Source: Nostoc edaphicum CCNP1411
GTDB lineage: Bacteria; Cyanobacteriota; Cyanobacteriia; Cyanobacteriales; Nostocaceae
DNA: 64,000 nt
NCBI RefSeq assembly: GCF_014023275.1
Contig: NZ_CP054698.1
Location: forward strand, 3,968,001 to 4,032,000
Direction: 5' to 3'
The translations under genes and the position numbers were made by a program. This document shows, one piece after another, positions 45,236 to 55,353 of the stretch; within the stretch, counting starts at the first letter, position 1; every line of letters starts with the position of its first letter. The notes beneath the pieces were generated by a model. It was not told where the DNA came from. It saw nothing but the letters and a program-made list of their open reading frames with translations, and did not search any database.

Positions 45236-47404
45236 CTAGTTAGTTTTTTCACTATTACTTGGGCCTTGGAATAAAGGGTCACATTTGTTTTCTACAACTA
45301 CGCACATGTTACTGAGTGCTTGTTGATAATTATCCATATCATCTTGCTCAAGAAAGATTTTGGCAGATGACTGTATATCTTCGACAGCTTTTGTCTGATT
45401 TTTGTTAGATTCACTACCGCCATATTGTGCTAGTTCATAACGAACCATACCTCGTTTAAGATATGCTTTTGCTAGTTTGGGGCTGATAGTTAAGGCTTGG
45501 TTAAAGTCAGCGATCGCTTGATTGTATTCTTGCTCATAATTGCTGCTATATTGAGCAATTTGATAAAAGACAACACCCCGCTGAAAGTAAGCTTCTGCTT
45601 TGGATACGTTAAGTTTTATTGCCTGAGTAAAATCTTTGATCGCTCTTTTGTACTCTTGTTGAGATTCACCGCTGTATTTAGCCATTTGGGCGCGGACAAT
45701 TCCCCGTCTGATATAAGCTTCAATTTCATTATTATCCAGACCGATGGCCCGATTATAGTCTGCGATCGCTAGGTTATATTCTAGATCGGGATCGTTACTA
45801 TATTCGGCGAGCATATAACGGGCATTGCCCCGATTCACCAAAGCTTTGATTTGATTGGGCTGGATTGTAAGAGCTTGGCTATAATCTTTAACTGCTCCTT
45901 CGTAGTCTTTCAAGTTATAGCGGGCATTGCCACGATTTACAATCGCTCTGGCATGTTTAGGTTCTTGTTCAATTGCTGCGGTAAAGCTGGCAATTGCTTG
46001 GTCATAGTCTCGGTCTTTGTAAGCTGTATAACCTTGCTGATAGGAATCAGCGAAGCTGAGTTTGTTATTTGTCTGGCGAGACTTCAATGTTTGTTGAGTG
46101 TAAGCATTTTGGGAAACCAACGGCTGAGTAAATTTAATCATTACGTCCGCATATCCCAATAAACCAAAACCCATCAAACAAAAAATAATCGGGTACAGTT
46201 TTGACTTCTTGGAACGTTTATAAGATGAACTGCTGGGAGTCATTACTGGCTGCCAGTAATTAGTTAGGTGGGGCGACATGGCCCGCTGTGGAAAACGCGG
46301 TGTCTGGGTGTAATGTTTTCTCGGTTTAACTCGTGGTTGGAGATGTTCTCTAGCTTCGATAGCCCGATGTGATGGGAAGGGGTCGCGTCCACCTAATCGC
46401 ACGGTACGTTCACACCACGGACAGCTACGCATGTGGTTGTTGTAGCGATGCTGGGGATTTGTCGTGCAGGTAATCAGAGAATCTTCGGCTTCAGCGATTG
46501 CTGAGAGCCAAGTCTGGGCACTGGGACGTAGTTGTGGGTTGTTGTGACCCTCTTCAAAACAACGGACAAATAGTTCTTGTAGGCTGGGATGAAGAATTTC
46601 CCAAGGGGGTGCAATGGGTGTCGGTAGGTAGGGTACGTAACGCTTTTGGCTGTATGTGAAATGACCCGATGCAATCCGAGCTTCGTAAGGTGGTGGCTCA
46701 ATAGCACCTTGAAAAATCCCCGAAAATGGGTGAGTGCCTTCCATTAAGAGTTGGAATACTAGCACCGCTAACCCAAATAAATCGTGAGAGATTTCGCGAT
46801 CGTGCTGGGCAAAAGTTTTATTCTGTAGTTCTGGTGGGGTAAACTCTGGTTTACCCACTGGGCAGCGATAAACAACATTGTTGCTTGGGTCGGTTACTTG
46901 GAAAGAGTCTGTGTCTATCAAAGTCACCAGTGCGGTGTCACTGACGAGGATATTGGACTCGTTCACATCACCAATACAATATCCACTAGCGTGCAAAGCG
47001 GCAAAAGCCGCCGCCAGGTTACGAGCCGTGCGGAGCAGGTACTGATAGTTGAATAGGGGGCAGTGTTGGCGACGGGTTCTAGGGTTGTAAAAGTCGATGA
47101 TTGGACGCATCCCCTCGATGCGTGGCATCAAAAAGCCCAGGATGCTATTTTTGCCATCTGCTGCCCGTAATAAATCCTCTGGCCAAGCGATAGAGATATG
47201 CCCCAAACTAGCTGTAGGGTTTTCTGGCGGGTTGGCCAGCATCGCCTGGAGTTTCTCTGCATGGGCTTTGGTTGGCTTGTGGTAAATCTTCGCCACCAAG
47301 TTGCTATCGGATGGCACTGTGTAAACACAAGCTTCACCGCCACGCCCCAAACTGACATTGAGGCTGAGGATTTCTTTTCGAGGGGAACAACGTAGTACCT
47401 GCAT
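45236..47404 (-). CDS. Serine/threonine-kinase-like protein with C-terminal TPR repeats (TerY-P triad)
   Basis: The 722-residue protein has a kinase fold in residues 10-310. The glycine loop is SLGRGGEACVY and the ATP-binding Lys lies in LVAKIY. The catalytic segment is YCIGDVNESNILV in place of HRD, and LIDTDSFQV occupies the DFG position. A cysteine pair (CPWC) lies near residue 345, a membrane segment near 410 (LYPIIFCLMGFGLLGYA), and about six TPR repeats fill 450-690. It is the last gene of a VWA-PP2C-kinase operon. This triad is known as the TerY-P system, linked to tellurite/stress-type ter modules. Substrates unknown. Confidence 0.85.
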   Translation of the reverse strand: MQVLRCSPRKEILSLNVSLGRGGEACVYTVPSDSNLVAKIYHKPTKAHAEKLQAMLANPPENPTASLGHISIAWPEDLLRAADGKNSILGFLMPRIEGMRPIIDFYNPRTRRQHCPLFNYQYLLRTARNLAAAFAALHASGYCIGDVNESNILVSDTALVTLIDTDSFQVTDPSNNVVYRCPVGKPEFTPPELQNKTFAQHDREISHDLFGLAVLVFQLLMEGTHPFSGIFQGAIEPPPYEARIASGHFTYSQKRYVPYLPTPIAPPWEILHPSLQELFVRCFEEGHNNPQLRPSAQTWLSAIAEAEDSLITCTTNPQHRYNNHMRSCPWCERTVRLGGRDPFPSHRAIEAREHLQPRVKPRKHYTQTPRFPQRAMSPHLTNYWQPVMTPSSSSYKRSKKSKLYPIIFCLMGFGLLGYADVMIKFTQPLVSQNAYTQQTLKSRQTNNKLSFADSYQQGYTAYKDRDYDQAIASFTAAIEQEPKHARAIVNRGNARYNLKDYEGAVKDYSQALTIQPNQIKALVNRGNARYMLAEYSNDPDLEYNLAIADYNRAIGLDNNEIEAYIRRGIVRAQMAKYSGESQQEYKRAIKDFTQAIKLNVSKAEAYFQRGVVFYQIAQYSSNYEQEYNQAIADFNQALTISPKLAKAYLKRGMVRYELAQYGGSESNKNQTKAVEDIQSSAKIFLEQDDMDNYQQALSNMCVVVENKCDPLFQGPSNSEKTN

Positions 47405-47461
47405 AATGAAATTACCGCTAACGGGAGTTATTGTAAGATGTTAAACCTGTAGATTTATCGC

Positions 47462-48244
47462 TCATGAGTCGTTGAATGCAGCTATGATGAGTGTCAAATC
47501 ATCATCAGTGCGTTGTGTAATCCGCTCTGAGTGTAAAAATTTTACCAATTGTTCCTTGGCTACTGTCTTGTCTTCGGTATTGGCTACGAATTCAAACAGC
47601 GGAAAAAAGAAGGGTTTGTGAGGTTCGCCAACAACCATATTCAAAGCCAGCATTTGTAGTCCGTCAGTAATTATACCAACATTCACTATATCTGTGCGCC
47701 ACAATCTCATCTGCGCTGCATCTAAAGCACTAGGCGAAGTTAAGAAGGTGGTTTCGTTGATGTATTCACCACTGTCAGGCATAGTCAGTGCCAGCAAATT
47801 ACCCATACGATCTTTTGCCACTGCCAAACCATCACCTATCTGTACCACAGCGACAACTTCTGGTGTGGCGACTAGCATAATTAAGGTAGTTGCTAAGTCT
47901 TGAGGCTGTTTGTCACAAGTAGCCGCTTCAGCCTCCACAGCTTTTTTTGCCGCTAGTATGGCATCATTTAAAAGCGATCGCACCAATGCATCATCAGTCA
48001 AACTTTTTCGGGTCAGTCCTTTAGTGGAAATGTTTTCTATTGCTGTCTCCACAGCAATCATCGCTCCCACTTTCCCAAGGCTAGCAGAACCCGCACCATC
48101 TGCTGCGGCCGCCACTAAAACATTATCTGACAATATCTGCCAGTGATGAGCATCCTGACATAATTGATTGTTTTTTAAGTGACTTGTACCACATACAGAT
48201 GCAGCCACAATCCGCCATTGAGCAATCTGTTTTGATATGTTCAT
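47462..48244 (-). CDS. PP2C-type protein phosphatase (TerY-P triad)
   Basis: The protein has 260 residues from the ATG at 48244; an in-frame start at 48286 would add 14 residues unlike the family. PP2C metal-binding and core motifs are visible: NQLCQDAHHW, VAAAADGAGSASLGKVGA, VVQIGDGLAVAK and the final DDDLTLIIAAF. It probably removes phosphates added by the kinase encoded 57 bases downstream, with the VWA protein as scaffold or target. It is a short PP2C of the type found in VWA-PP2C-kinase triads. Confidence 0.88.
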   Translation of the reverse strand: MNISKQIAQWRIVAASVCGTSHLKNNQLCQDAHHWQILSDNVLVAAAADGAGSASLGKVGAMIAVETAIENISTKGLTRKSLTDDALVRSLLNDAILAAKKAVEAEAATCDKQPQDLATTLIMLVATPEVVAVVQIGDGLAVAKDRMGNLLALTMPDSGEYINETTFLTSPSALDAAQMRLWRTDIVNVGIITDGLQMLALNMVVGEPHKPFFFPLFEFVANTEDKTVAKEQLVKFLHSERITQRTDDDLTLIIAAFNDS

Positions 48245-48293
48245 AAATTTTTTCCAGCAGCTAGCTGTGTAAACATCAAGCTGCAATTTTTAA

Positions 48294-48968
48294 TTAAACA
48301 GTCCCCCAACCAATTGGCGGTAGTGCTACCTGTTCATCCACCTGTGAATGAGAAACAGCTGACATACTAGTTGATAGCCAGACAAACATCTCAATAAAAT
48401 TTAAGCCTTTGAGCTTCAGAGGTGTACGCACGGTTATTTGATTTAAACGCGTCATATTCGCATTTTCTACGCCTACTGTAAAAAATGCTACCCGCTTATT
48501 CGCTTCATCTCCCTGTAACCGTTGGGATGCTTGCTCTACCACATGATCTAACTCACCTTGCGGTTCCCCATCAGTAATCATAAATACCCAAGGACGATAG
48601 TAAGCAATCCCATTGGCACGATACTGAGATTTCCGCTCTTGAATTATGTCCAAAGCTTTATGAATTCCTGCACCCATAGTAGTCAAGCCCTGTGCTGTCA
48701 AAATAGGTGGGTTGAATTGATCAGCAGTCACAAAGTCTTGTACTACATTGATATTACTATCAAACGTGACGATCGCCACTTCCACCCGTCTTGCGGCTAA
48801 GGAATTTTTGACTAATTCATCCTTCAAACTCAGTAAACCCTGATTTAAAGCCTCAATCGGATCTCCTTGCATCGACCCAGATGTGTCTAGTAAAAGTACA
48901 CAAGGACAACGTGGTTCTGGGTTCTCAGCAAATTCTACTACTTCATCAAGTCTTAATGTATCATGCAT
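48294..48968 (-). CDS. VWA-domain protein, TerY-like (TerY-P triad)
   Basis: From the ATG at 48968 the protein has 224 residues; a TTG at 48995 is an alternative. It is almost entirely one von Willebrand A domain, with the MIDAS motif DTSGSM near the N-terminus and later MIDAS parts (GLTTMGAGIHKAL, MITDGEP). TerY-like VWA proteins are encoded with a PP2C phosphatase and a kinase, exactly as here (50 bases to the phosphatase gene). The domain should bind a metal and a protein partner. It leads the operon. Confidence 0.88.
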   Translation of the reverse strand: MHDTLRLDEVVEFAENPEPRCPCVLLLDTSGSMQGDPIEALNQGLLSLKDELVKNSLAARRVEVAIVTFDSNINVVQDFVTADQFNPPILTAQGLTTMGAGIHKALDIIQERKSQYRANGIAYYRPWVFMITDGEPQGELDHVVEQASQRLQGDEANKRVAFFTVGVENANMTRLNQITVRTPLKLKGLNFIEMFVWLSTSMSAVSHSQVDEQVALPPIGWGTV

Positions 48969-48995
48969 AACTTTTTGTGTTATGTTAAAATTCAA

Positions 48996-49723
48996 CGTTT
49001 TATTTTCCTTTGTTCAAAGTATATAATTCTCAGTCGCCGAGGCGACTACAGAATATAGTATCTAGTGGTAGATGCTCTAATCTTTATTAAACAAATTATT
49101 TTCATGAAGTTCTCTATATATTTAAGATGAACTTGAACACAGCTTAGTTTAGCAAAAAAGAGTTTATCAAAACCCAGCATTACCTGTTGTAATGTATCTA
49201 CCAAAAATTTATATCCATTAAACCTACAGTACAATAAATACGTAAACTTTCCTAGGTAACTTCTTAAAGATTTTATGTAGAAGAATCGTTTCTTTATCGA
49301 AAAATAATTAACCATAATTAAGATCATCAACTTTAGAAGTATACCAGTGTAACTGCGCGAACTTGGAATAAGATTTACCTGCTTTTTGTAAGTGGGAATC
49401 AATAAACGTGATGATTAATGTCTTCACTCAAGAGTTGTTAGTAGTGAGTAAAGCCTAGAAGCAACAATATCTACTGTTAGTCATAGCTATGACAAGTGTT
49501 TACTTTTATTCATACCCACCTACTTATTTTTTGAGATAAATTAAGTAGTACGTACAAAATGTAACAGATAGGTTGCAAAACTTATATTTTTTAATATATA
49601 TACATATTTTAAAAGGAATAAGCTGTGCATAAAGACATATTACAAAGAAGAAAATACTTCATAGCTCATATTTTCAATCTACAAATGTTCAGTTGTTGAT
49701 TCCGCAAAAAAAACTTGAAAAAT
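48996..49723. other. AT-rich gene-free intergenic region
   Basis: I see no gene. A 118-residue minus-strand frame (49046-49402) is AT-rich, has no recognisable domain or ribosome site, and looks accidental. The region separates two divergent units, so it should contain promoters for the VWA gene and the PatA-like gene. Confidence 0.5.
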
Positions 49724-51130
49724 ATGAATAACTCAGGTACATTCACCAAACTACGTCCTCTAAGTTTGTTAAGACAGTTATCAAATTGCTCCGACAGTAC
49801 TTGTTTACAAGCATTCAGTAACTCAGTTACTTGGTCTATTTACTTAGAACAGGGCAAAATAACTTACGCTACTCATTCCGTAGAACCTTTTGATCGACTA
49901 GAACGCCATTTGCGTCGTCTCAGCCACCAAATTCCACTCCTTACTAATGAGGTTCGTGTTCAAGTAAGGTTGATGTTTGAACCTGATTTACACAGTCAGT
50001 TAATCGAAGATGACAGCAATTCGAGAAGCTATCCTCCTGAATATCAGGCTATATCCTGGCTTATTAGTCAACAACATTTACATTCTACACAAGCAGCAGT
50101 GCTGATTCAGGAATTAGTTAAAGAGGTGATTGAATCATTTTTGCTCATCGAAGAAGGTACTTATGAATTAGCAGAATCACTTAATCGAATGCCAAAAATT
50201 TGCAGGCTAGATGTAGAAAAAATTCTAGAGCGTTGCCAAATAAGATTACAGAATTGGCAGGCTTTTGTTCCCCAAATTTCTTCTCCATATCAACGTCCAT
50301 ATCTGTTGATTAACAGTAAACTTGAGAGCCAAGACTTACCAAAACTTCAGCCAGATTTAATTAGCTGGATGAAGGGTTTTAGCCTGTGTCATCTGGCTGC
50401 AATTTTGAATCAAGATGAAATCCAACTGGCTCGCAATTTATACCCTTACATCCTTCAGGGTGCGATTATCCTACATGAACCCGATCCACCATTTGATAAA
50501 TTACCAAAGATTTTTGAAGAGCGATATCTACGACGGGCTACGTCTACGCTTTCCTCAAAATTAGTTCCAGAGTTAGTTGACACCAAAGAAAAACTAAGTA
50601 CCAGCGTCAACTCTTACCCAAATATTTCTGAAGAGAATATAGCTCCTGTTCAGCGATTACCACAGATATCTACTCCTCCAAAAGAGAACTTTCAGGAACC
50701 AACAATATCAAATAACATAAATTCTGCTTCCCAAAGAGTAACGGCTGCTACTGTAACCGCACAAAAAGTCCACAAAATCGTTTCTGTAGATGATAGCCCC
50801 ACAATTCTCAAAGAAATTAGCCATTTCTTAGAAAATGAAAATTTTTCTGTCGTGACTATCAACGATCCACTAAAAGCCGTTTTGTCAATTATAAGGCACA
50901 AACCAGATTTAATTTTGCTGGATTTAAATATGCTAGGAATCGATGGTTATGAGTTGTGCCGGATTATACGAAATAATTCAATATTTCAGAAGACTCCCAT
51001 CATTTTTGTCACTGGAAGTAAAGGGATTGTAGACAAAGTAAAAGCGAAATTAGTTGGAGCATCTGGCTATCTGACTAAACCATTTACCCGCGCCGAATTA
51101 CTGAAAATAGTCTTTATGCATTTGACTTAA
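49724..51130 (+). CDS. PatA/PixG-like response regulator (PATAN domain plus receiver)
   Basis: The protein has 468 residues from the ATG at 49724; a TTG at 49715 would add three. The first 250 residues form a PATAN-type region (LEQGKITYATHSVEPFDRL, EYQAISWLISQQHLHS). A low-complexity linker (about 270-345) follows, then a canonical receiver with VDDSPTILKE, the phosphorylated Asp in ILLDLNMLGIDGYE and the Lys in LTKPFTRAE. Proteins of this layout include PatA, which affects heterocyst position in Anabaena, and phototaxis regulators such as PixG/TaxP1. Which pathway it serves cannot be read, and no chemotaxis genes are adjacent. Confidence 0.85.
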   Translation: MNNSGTFTKLRPLSLLRQLSNCSDSTCLQAFSNSVTWSIYLEQGKITYATHSVEPFDRLERHLRRLSHQIPLLTNEVRVQVRLMFEPDLHSQLIEDDSNSRSYPPEYQAISWLISQQHLHSTQAAVLIQELVKEVIESFLLIEEGTYELAESLNRMPKICRLDVEKILERCQIRLQNWQAFVPQISSPYQRPYLLINSKLESQDLPKLQPDLISWMKGFSLCHLAAILNQDEIQLARNLYPYILQGAIILHEPDPPFDKLPKIFEERYLRRATSTLSSKLVPELVDTKEKLSTSVNSYPNISEENIAPVQRLPQISTPPKENFQEPTISNNINSASQRVTAATVTAQKVHKIVSVDDSPTILKEISHFLENENFSVVTINDPLKAVLSIIRHKPDLILLDLNMLGIDGYELCRIIRNNSIFQKTPIIFVTGSKGIVDKVKAKLVGASGYLTKPFTRAELLKIVFMHLT

Positions 51131-51184
51131 ATTAACTACTCCAATGAGTTTTTGCTGCACATTATTTTGTGCGATAATCTATAC

Positions 51185-51385
51185 ATGGCTACTAATCTAG
51201 AAATTGACGAAAACTTAATTAAGGAAGCTCTCGAACTTGGTGGTCATCCAACTAAGGATGCCGTTGTTGAAGAGGCATTACGAGAGTATGTGCAACGTCG
51301 AAAACAACTGAAAATTCTGGAGCTATTTGGTACGATTGAATATGACGATGATTATGACTACAAGCAACAGCGTCGGAGTCGATGA
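51185..51385 (+). CDS. VapB-type antitoxin
   Basis: The 66-residue protein from the ATG at 51185 has the ribbon-helix-helix pattern of type II VapB antitoxins that begin with MATNLEIDENLIKEAL, then GGHPTKDAVVEEALREYVQR and an acidic tail that would wrap the toxin. An upstream TTG/ATG-type start at 51152 would add 11 residues. Its stop overlaps the toxin start (ATGA), the usual coupling. It is expected to neutralise the PIN toxin and repress its own promoter. Confidence 0.88.
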   Translation: MATNLEIDENLIKEALELGGHPTKDAVVEEALREYVQRRKQLKILELFGTIEYDDDYDYKQQRRSR

Positions 51386-51786
51386 AAGTCATTGTTGATA
51401 CTTCGGTCTGGTCTTTAGCTCTCAGACGCAATTATAAAGTTGATGAATCACCCTATGTTGCAGTGTTGCAAGAATTAATTAGTGATGGTCGAGTTGCTTT
51501 GCTGGGTGCTGTTCGGCAAGAGATACTCTCAGGGATTCGTGATGCTAACCAATACAATCGGCTGAAAAATTATCTCCGCGCATTTCCCAATCTGGAGTTA
51601 GATATGGAAGACTATGAACTTGCTTCTGAGTTTTATAACACTTGCCGAAGCAATGGTATTCAAGGTGCAAACACTGATTTTCTCATTTGTTCCGCAGCCG
51701 TTCGGAGAAATTACACAATAGTAACCACAGATAAAGATTTTGCGAATTTCAGTCAGCATATTCCCATAACATTGTTTCAATGCTAG
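51382..51786 (+). CDS. vapC: VapC-type PIN-domain toxin
   Basis: The 134-residue PIN-domain ribonuclease has the first acidic motif at the N-terminus (VIVDTSVWSLAL), a central Glu region (GAVRQEILSGIR) and the later acidic residues GANTDFLICSAAV and TTDKDFANF. These residues bind the metal ions for RNA cleavage. It is encoded four bases into the antitoxin stop, forming a standard VapBC pair. It probably acts in the cytoplasm on tRNA or other RNA; the target is not deducible. Confidence 0.92.
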   Translation: MKVIVDTSVWSLALRRNYKVDESPYVAVLQELISDGRVALLGAVRQEILSGIRDANQYNRLKNYLRAFPNLELDMEDYELASEFYNTCRSNGIQGANTDFLICSAAVRRNYTIVTTDKDFANFSQHIPITLFQC

Positions 51787-51835
51787 GTCTACGCTACTTA
51801 ACCCTACACTCAAGTTAGAGGATAAAGGGTTTTGC

Positions 51836-52018
51836 TCATAATGCCAGCCTTTTCCTTAACTCAGCCTCCAACTGTTCACCTGTGCTAACCACAACCCTAT
51901 TTGGTCTGGCTCTAACAATCATTAAATAGTGTTGAAAAGCTTCTTCATCCTGGGGATGATGCTTTACATATTCCCGTAATTCAGCTTCAGTTAATTGCTG
52001 ATAATCTAAATTACTCAT
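51836..52018 (-). CDS. DUF6887-family small protein
   Basis: The 60-residue protein (LDYQQLTEAELREYVKHHPQ, then DEEAFQHYLMIVRARPN) matches the small cyanobacterial family I know as DUF6887. It overlaps the stop codon of the DUF6888-like gene by four bases (ATGA), so the two are co-translated. Such pairs recur widely in cyanobacteria and behave like small toxin-antitoxin-sized modules, but no function has been shown. Its neighbour is a VapBC pair on the opposite strand. Confidence 0.75.
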   Translation of the reverse strand: MSNLDYQQLTEAELREYVKHHPQDEEAFQHYLMIVRARPNRVVVSTGEQLEAELRKRLAL

Positions 52019-52191
52019 TGGATGATTTCCTCTCCGTTACTCAAAATTTCTACTTGAATTGTTTGGCCTATTAGCACTACTATTCTTTGCGATCGCTTGT
52101 CGTACCTGGTTAGCTCAATTGTTTGTAGTAGGTTACTTACTCGCACACATAAATCGTAGAAAGCTTTTAACTGTTCAATAGTGGGTTCCAT
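52015..52191 (-). CDS. DUF6888-family small protein
   Basis: Reading the minus strand from the ATG at 52191 gives a 58-residue protein (MEPTIEQLKAFYDLC, then VSNLLQTIEL, RIVVLIGQTIQVEIL and the final NGEEIIQ). The pattern fits DUF6888, which is regularly encoded just before DUF6887 as here. The stop overlaps the next start. It contains one HIP1 site in its coding sequence. Function unknown. Confidence 0.7.
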   Translation of the reverse strand: MEPTIEQLKAFYDLCVRVSNLLQTIELTRYDKRSQRIVVLIGQTIQVEILSNGEEIIQ

Positions 52192-52414
52192 TTGTATAGA
52201 TTAGCTACTGAATCTCTCGTAGCAAACATCTAACTCACATTGACTGACATAAGTCAAGACGAAAAGAAAAGATTAGCATGAGAGATTGTTCTGCCAGTCT
52301 AACGTAGTAGGATTGTTCAAGTGAAAGGGTACGCTTTGCAGGACGAGTAGCCATCGAGCGCTTCTTGCACCCTAAAATAAGAGCAAAAGACGATTCCTAA
52401 AACAAGCACACTCC

Positions 52415-54865
52415 ATGCGTATTTCTCTAAATTGGCTGCGCGAACTAGTAGAGATAAAACTTAGTCCGGAAGAATTAGCCGAAACCCTGACAATGGCAGG
52501 GTTTGAGGTAGAAGATATTGAAGACCGCCGCACTTGGGCAAATGGCGTGGTGATCGGGAAAGTGCTTGAGCGTCAACCCCATCCCAACGCCGATAAATTG
52601 AGTGTTTGCCAAGTGGATATCGGTGCAGATGAGATTTTAAATATTGTCTGTGGCGCTGCCAATGTGAAGGCAGATATCTATGTCCCAGTGGCTACTACGG
52701 GTACTTACTTACCCAACATCGATTTAAAAATTAAACCTGCAAAACTACGTGGGGTCCCATCTCAGGGCATGATTTGTTCTTTAAAGGAACTCGGTTTGCC
52801 CACCGATGTAGACGGAATTCATATTTTCACTCAAGAAAATTTACCATTGGGTAGTGATGTGCGGCCGTTGTTGGGTTTAGATGATGTAATTTTAGACCTT
52901 ACCGCAACTGCCAACCGCGCTGATGCTCTAAGTATGGTAGGCGTAGCACGGGAAGTAGCAGCTTTAACTGGTGGAAAGTTGAGCATTCCTGAACCTGGTG
53001 AAGTCTCTATTCCCAAAACTACCGGAAATTTAGCTTTAAAAATTGCTGATACCCAAGCTTGTCCTGCATACATTGGTACGGTAATTGAACAGGTCAAAAT
53101 TGCTCCATCTCCCGAATGGTTGCAACAGCGTTTACGGGCGGCTGGGGTACGTCCCATCAGTAATGTGGTGGACATTACTAACTACGTTTTGTTGGAATGG
53201 GGACAACCACTACACGCCTTTGATTGCGATCGCATAAAATCTGTTGCAAGTAGCGAAAATTTAACCATCGGCGTTCGTTTCGCCAATAATGGAGAATTTC
53301 TGAAAACACTAGATGGACAAACTCGCACCCTAGCATCCCAAAATTTGTTAATTACCGCTAACGACAAACCCGTTGCACTGGCGGGAGTTATGGGTGGAGA
53401 AGAAACGGAAGTCTATGAAGGGACTCAAAGTCTAGTTTTAGAAGCAGCATTATTTGATTCTGTGGCAATTCGCCGTTCTTCCCGCAGTGCAGGCTTAAGA
53501 AGTGAGGCTTCTGGCAGATATGAACGGGGAGTTAACCGCGCTGAGTTGGAAATAGCTAATCGCCGCGCCTTATCTTTAATTAGCGAATTAGCTAGTGGAA
53601 TTCTTGTCCAGCAGGAAATTGCCGACACCCGCCCCGATCCTTCTACCTGGAGTCGTTCTATCGCCCTGCGTTTAGACAGAGTTAATCAGATATTAGGGCC
53701 AATCGAATTAGAAGAGGACACAGGTGAACTCCAAGAACAAGATGTTGAGCGCATCCTGACTGCATTGGGATGTAAGTTAACTCCTTCAGGAGAAGATAGC
53801 AGCCATCAACCTACGTGGTCTGTCTCCGTCCCACCTTATCGTTACCGCGACTTAGAGCGGGAAATTGATTTAATTGAAGAAATTGCCCGTCTCTATGGTT
53901 ACAACAAATTCTGCGACACACTACCAGAAAAAGCGGAAGCTGGCTATCTGCCTTTAGATCAAGAACTAGTTCGCAAGTTACGAGCTTTCTTGCGGGCTGA
54001 AGGGTTGACAGAATTAATCCACTATTCTTTAGTCAAACCAGGAGAAGACAGAAATATAGTCCTGTCAAACCCTTTATTTGTCGAATATTCAGCGCTGCGA
54101 ACCGATTTGTTATCTGGGTTAATTGATGCCTTCCAATACAATTTAGAGCAGGGTAATGGTGCCCTTAACGGTTTTGAAATCGGGCAAATATTCTGGCGAG
54201 AAGAAGACGGTTTGCAAGAGACAGAAGCCCTTGCAGGGATTGTGGGAGGCGATACTTCCCTTGGCAAATGGTCAAAAAGTGGGCGCGAAGAACCCATCAC
54301 CTGGTTTGAAGCCAAAGGCATTTTAGAAAGTGTATTTCGGCAACTTGCCTTGGAGGTAGAATTTCAACCCGATCGCCGCGACGATCGCTTACATCCAGGA
54401 CGCACCGCTTCTCTGTGGATTCGGGGTAACAGGCTGGGTATTTTTGGACAAATCCATCCCCAACTACGACGAGAAAAAGGCTTACCAGATTCCGTCTACG
54501 TTTTCCAGTTGGATCTAGATGTACTTTTAGATTCGCTAGGACAAGATGAAGTTCTCGTTCCCACATTCGGGCCCTATTCTACCTATCCAGCTAGCGATCG
54601 CGATATCGCCTTTTTCGCACCCGTGAAAATCTCAGTTGCCGATATTCAAAAAGTAATTACCAAAGCTGGTAAAGATTTGCTCGACTCGGTGGAATTATTT
54701 GATGAATATCGGGGTGAAAATGTCCCCGAAGGACAGCGGAGTTTAGCATTCCGCTTAATTTATCGGGCTAGCGATCGCACTCTGACTGAGGCGGAAGTCG
54801 AACCAGTACACAATAAAGTCCGCGAAGCCTTGGTGGAAAAATTCGGCGTGAACTTGAGAAGTTAG
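52415..54865 (+). CDS. pheT: Phenylalanyl-tRNA synthetase beta subunit
   Basis: This is a full-length beta subunit of 816 residues. It starts [20 protein letters not shown]. The EMAP/tRNA-binding OB domain (about 40-150) includes [17 protein letters not shown]3/4 contains [13 protein letters not shown], and the B5 domain carries the acidic metal-binding segment [20 protein letters not shown]. The C-terminal FDX-ACB anticodon-binding domain begins around [17 protein letters not shown]. With PheS, encoded elsewhere, it forms the heterotetramer that charges tRNA-Phe. This is a core gene, so it marks chromosome backbone between the accessory regions. Confidence 0.97.
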   Translation: MRISLNWLRELVEIKLSPEELAETLTMAGFEVEDIEDRRTWANGVVIGKVLERQPHPNADKLSVCQVDIGADEILNIVCGAANVKADIYVPVATTGTYLPNIDLKIKPAKLRGVPSQGMICSLKELGLPTDVDGIHIFTQENLPLGSDVRPLLGLDDVILDLTATANRADALSMVGVAREVAALTGGKLSIPEPGEVSIPKTTGNLALKIADTQACPAYIGTVIEQVKIAPSPEWLQQRLRAAGVRPISNVVDITNYVLLEWGQPLHAFDCDRIKSVASSENLTIGVRFANNGEFLKTLDGQTRTLASQNLLITANDKPVALAGVMGGEETEVYEGTQSLVLEAALFDSVAIRRSSRSAGLRSEASGRYERGVNRAELEIANRRALSLISELASGILVQQEIADTRPDPSTWSRSIALRLDRVNQILGPIELEEDTGELQEQDVERILTALGCKLTPSGEDSSHQPTWSVSVPPYRYRDLEREIDLIEEIARLYGYNKFCDTLPEKAEAGYLPLDQELVRKLRAFLRAEGLTELIHYSLVKPGEDRNIVLSNPLFVEYSALRTDLLSGLIDAFQYNLEQGNGALNGFEIGQIFWREEDGLQETEALAGIVGGDTSLGKWSKSGREEPITWFEAKGILESVFRQLALEVEFQPDRRDDRLHPGRTASLWIRGNRLGIFGQIHPQLRREKGLPDSVYVFQLDLDVLLDSLGQDEVLVPTFGPYSTYPASDRDIAFFAPVKISVADIQKVITKAGKDLLDSVELFDEYRGENVPEGQRSLAFRLIYRASDRTLTEAEVEPVHNKVREALVEKFGVNLRS

Positions 54866-54891
54866 AAGTAATATCATGTCCGACTGATTCT

Positions 54892-55016
54892 GGTCGAATT
54901 ACCCCCCTTAATCCCCCCTTGGAAAGGGGGGAAAAAGAAATCTAGTTCCCTCCCCAATACATACGGGGAGGGTTAGGGTGGGGTAAAATCCTGGTTAATC
55001 AGCTATTTCAGACTTG
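54892..55016. mobile_element. Truncated MITE family B remnant
   Basis: The interior of family B is recognisable (gtcgaattaccccccttaat ... gttaatcagctatttcagac) and matches the inside of the copies at 13622-13953 and 61081-61237. Both terminal inverted repeats are missing, and the right side runs directly into the 21-bp array. Confidence 0.65.
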
Positions 55017-55022
55017 TTGACA

Positions 55023-55353
55023 CGCCGAAATAGCAAATGGGTTCGCCGAAATAGCAAATGGGTTCGCCGAAATAACAAATGCGATCGCCAAAATAGCAAA
55101 TGGGTTCGCCGAAATAGCAAATGGGTTCGCCGAAATAGCAAATGGGTTCGCCGAAATAGCAAATGGGTTCGCCAAAATAACAAATGGGTACGCCAAAATA
55201 GCAAATGCGATCGCCAAAATAGCAAATGCGATCGCCGAAATAGCAAATGCGATCGCCGAAATAACAAATGCGATCACCGAAATAACAAATGGGTTCGCCG
55301 AAATAGCAAATGCGATCGCTGAAATAGCAAATGGGTTCGCCGAAATAGCAAAT
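55023..55353. repeat. 21-bp tandem array, 16 units
   Basis: One partial and fifteen full 21-bp units share the core cgccgaaatagcaaat. The first six bases alternate between gggttc and gcgatc, so five units contain a full HIP1 octamer. Because 21 is a multiple of three, long stop-free frames occur on both strands, but they have no other coding features. There is no conserved-repeat / unique-spacer alternation, so it is not a CRISPR array. Confidence 0.9.

Noticed and set aside
49046..49402. 118-residue minus-strand open frame
   Set aside because: AT-rich, Lys/Ile/Leu-dominated composition, no domain and no ribosome site.
55023..55353. Possible CRISPR array
   Set aside because: Units are contiguous 21-mers without unique spacers. 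The 63-bp repeat at 9495-9722 fails for the same reason.
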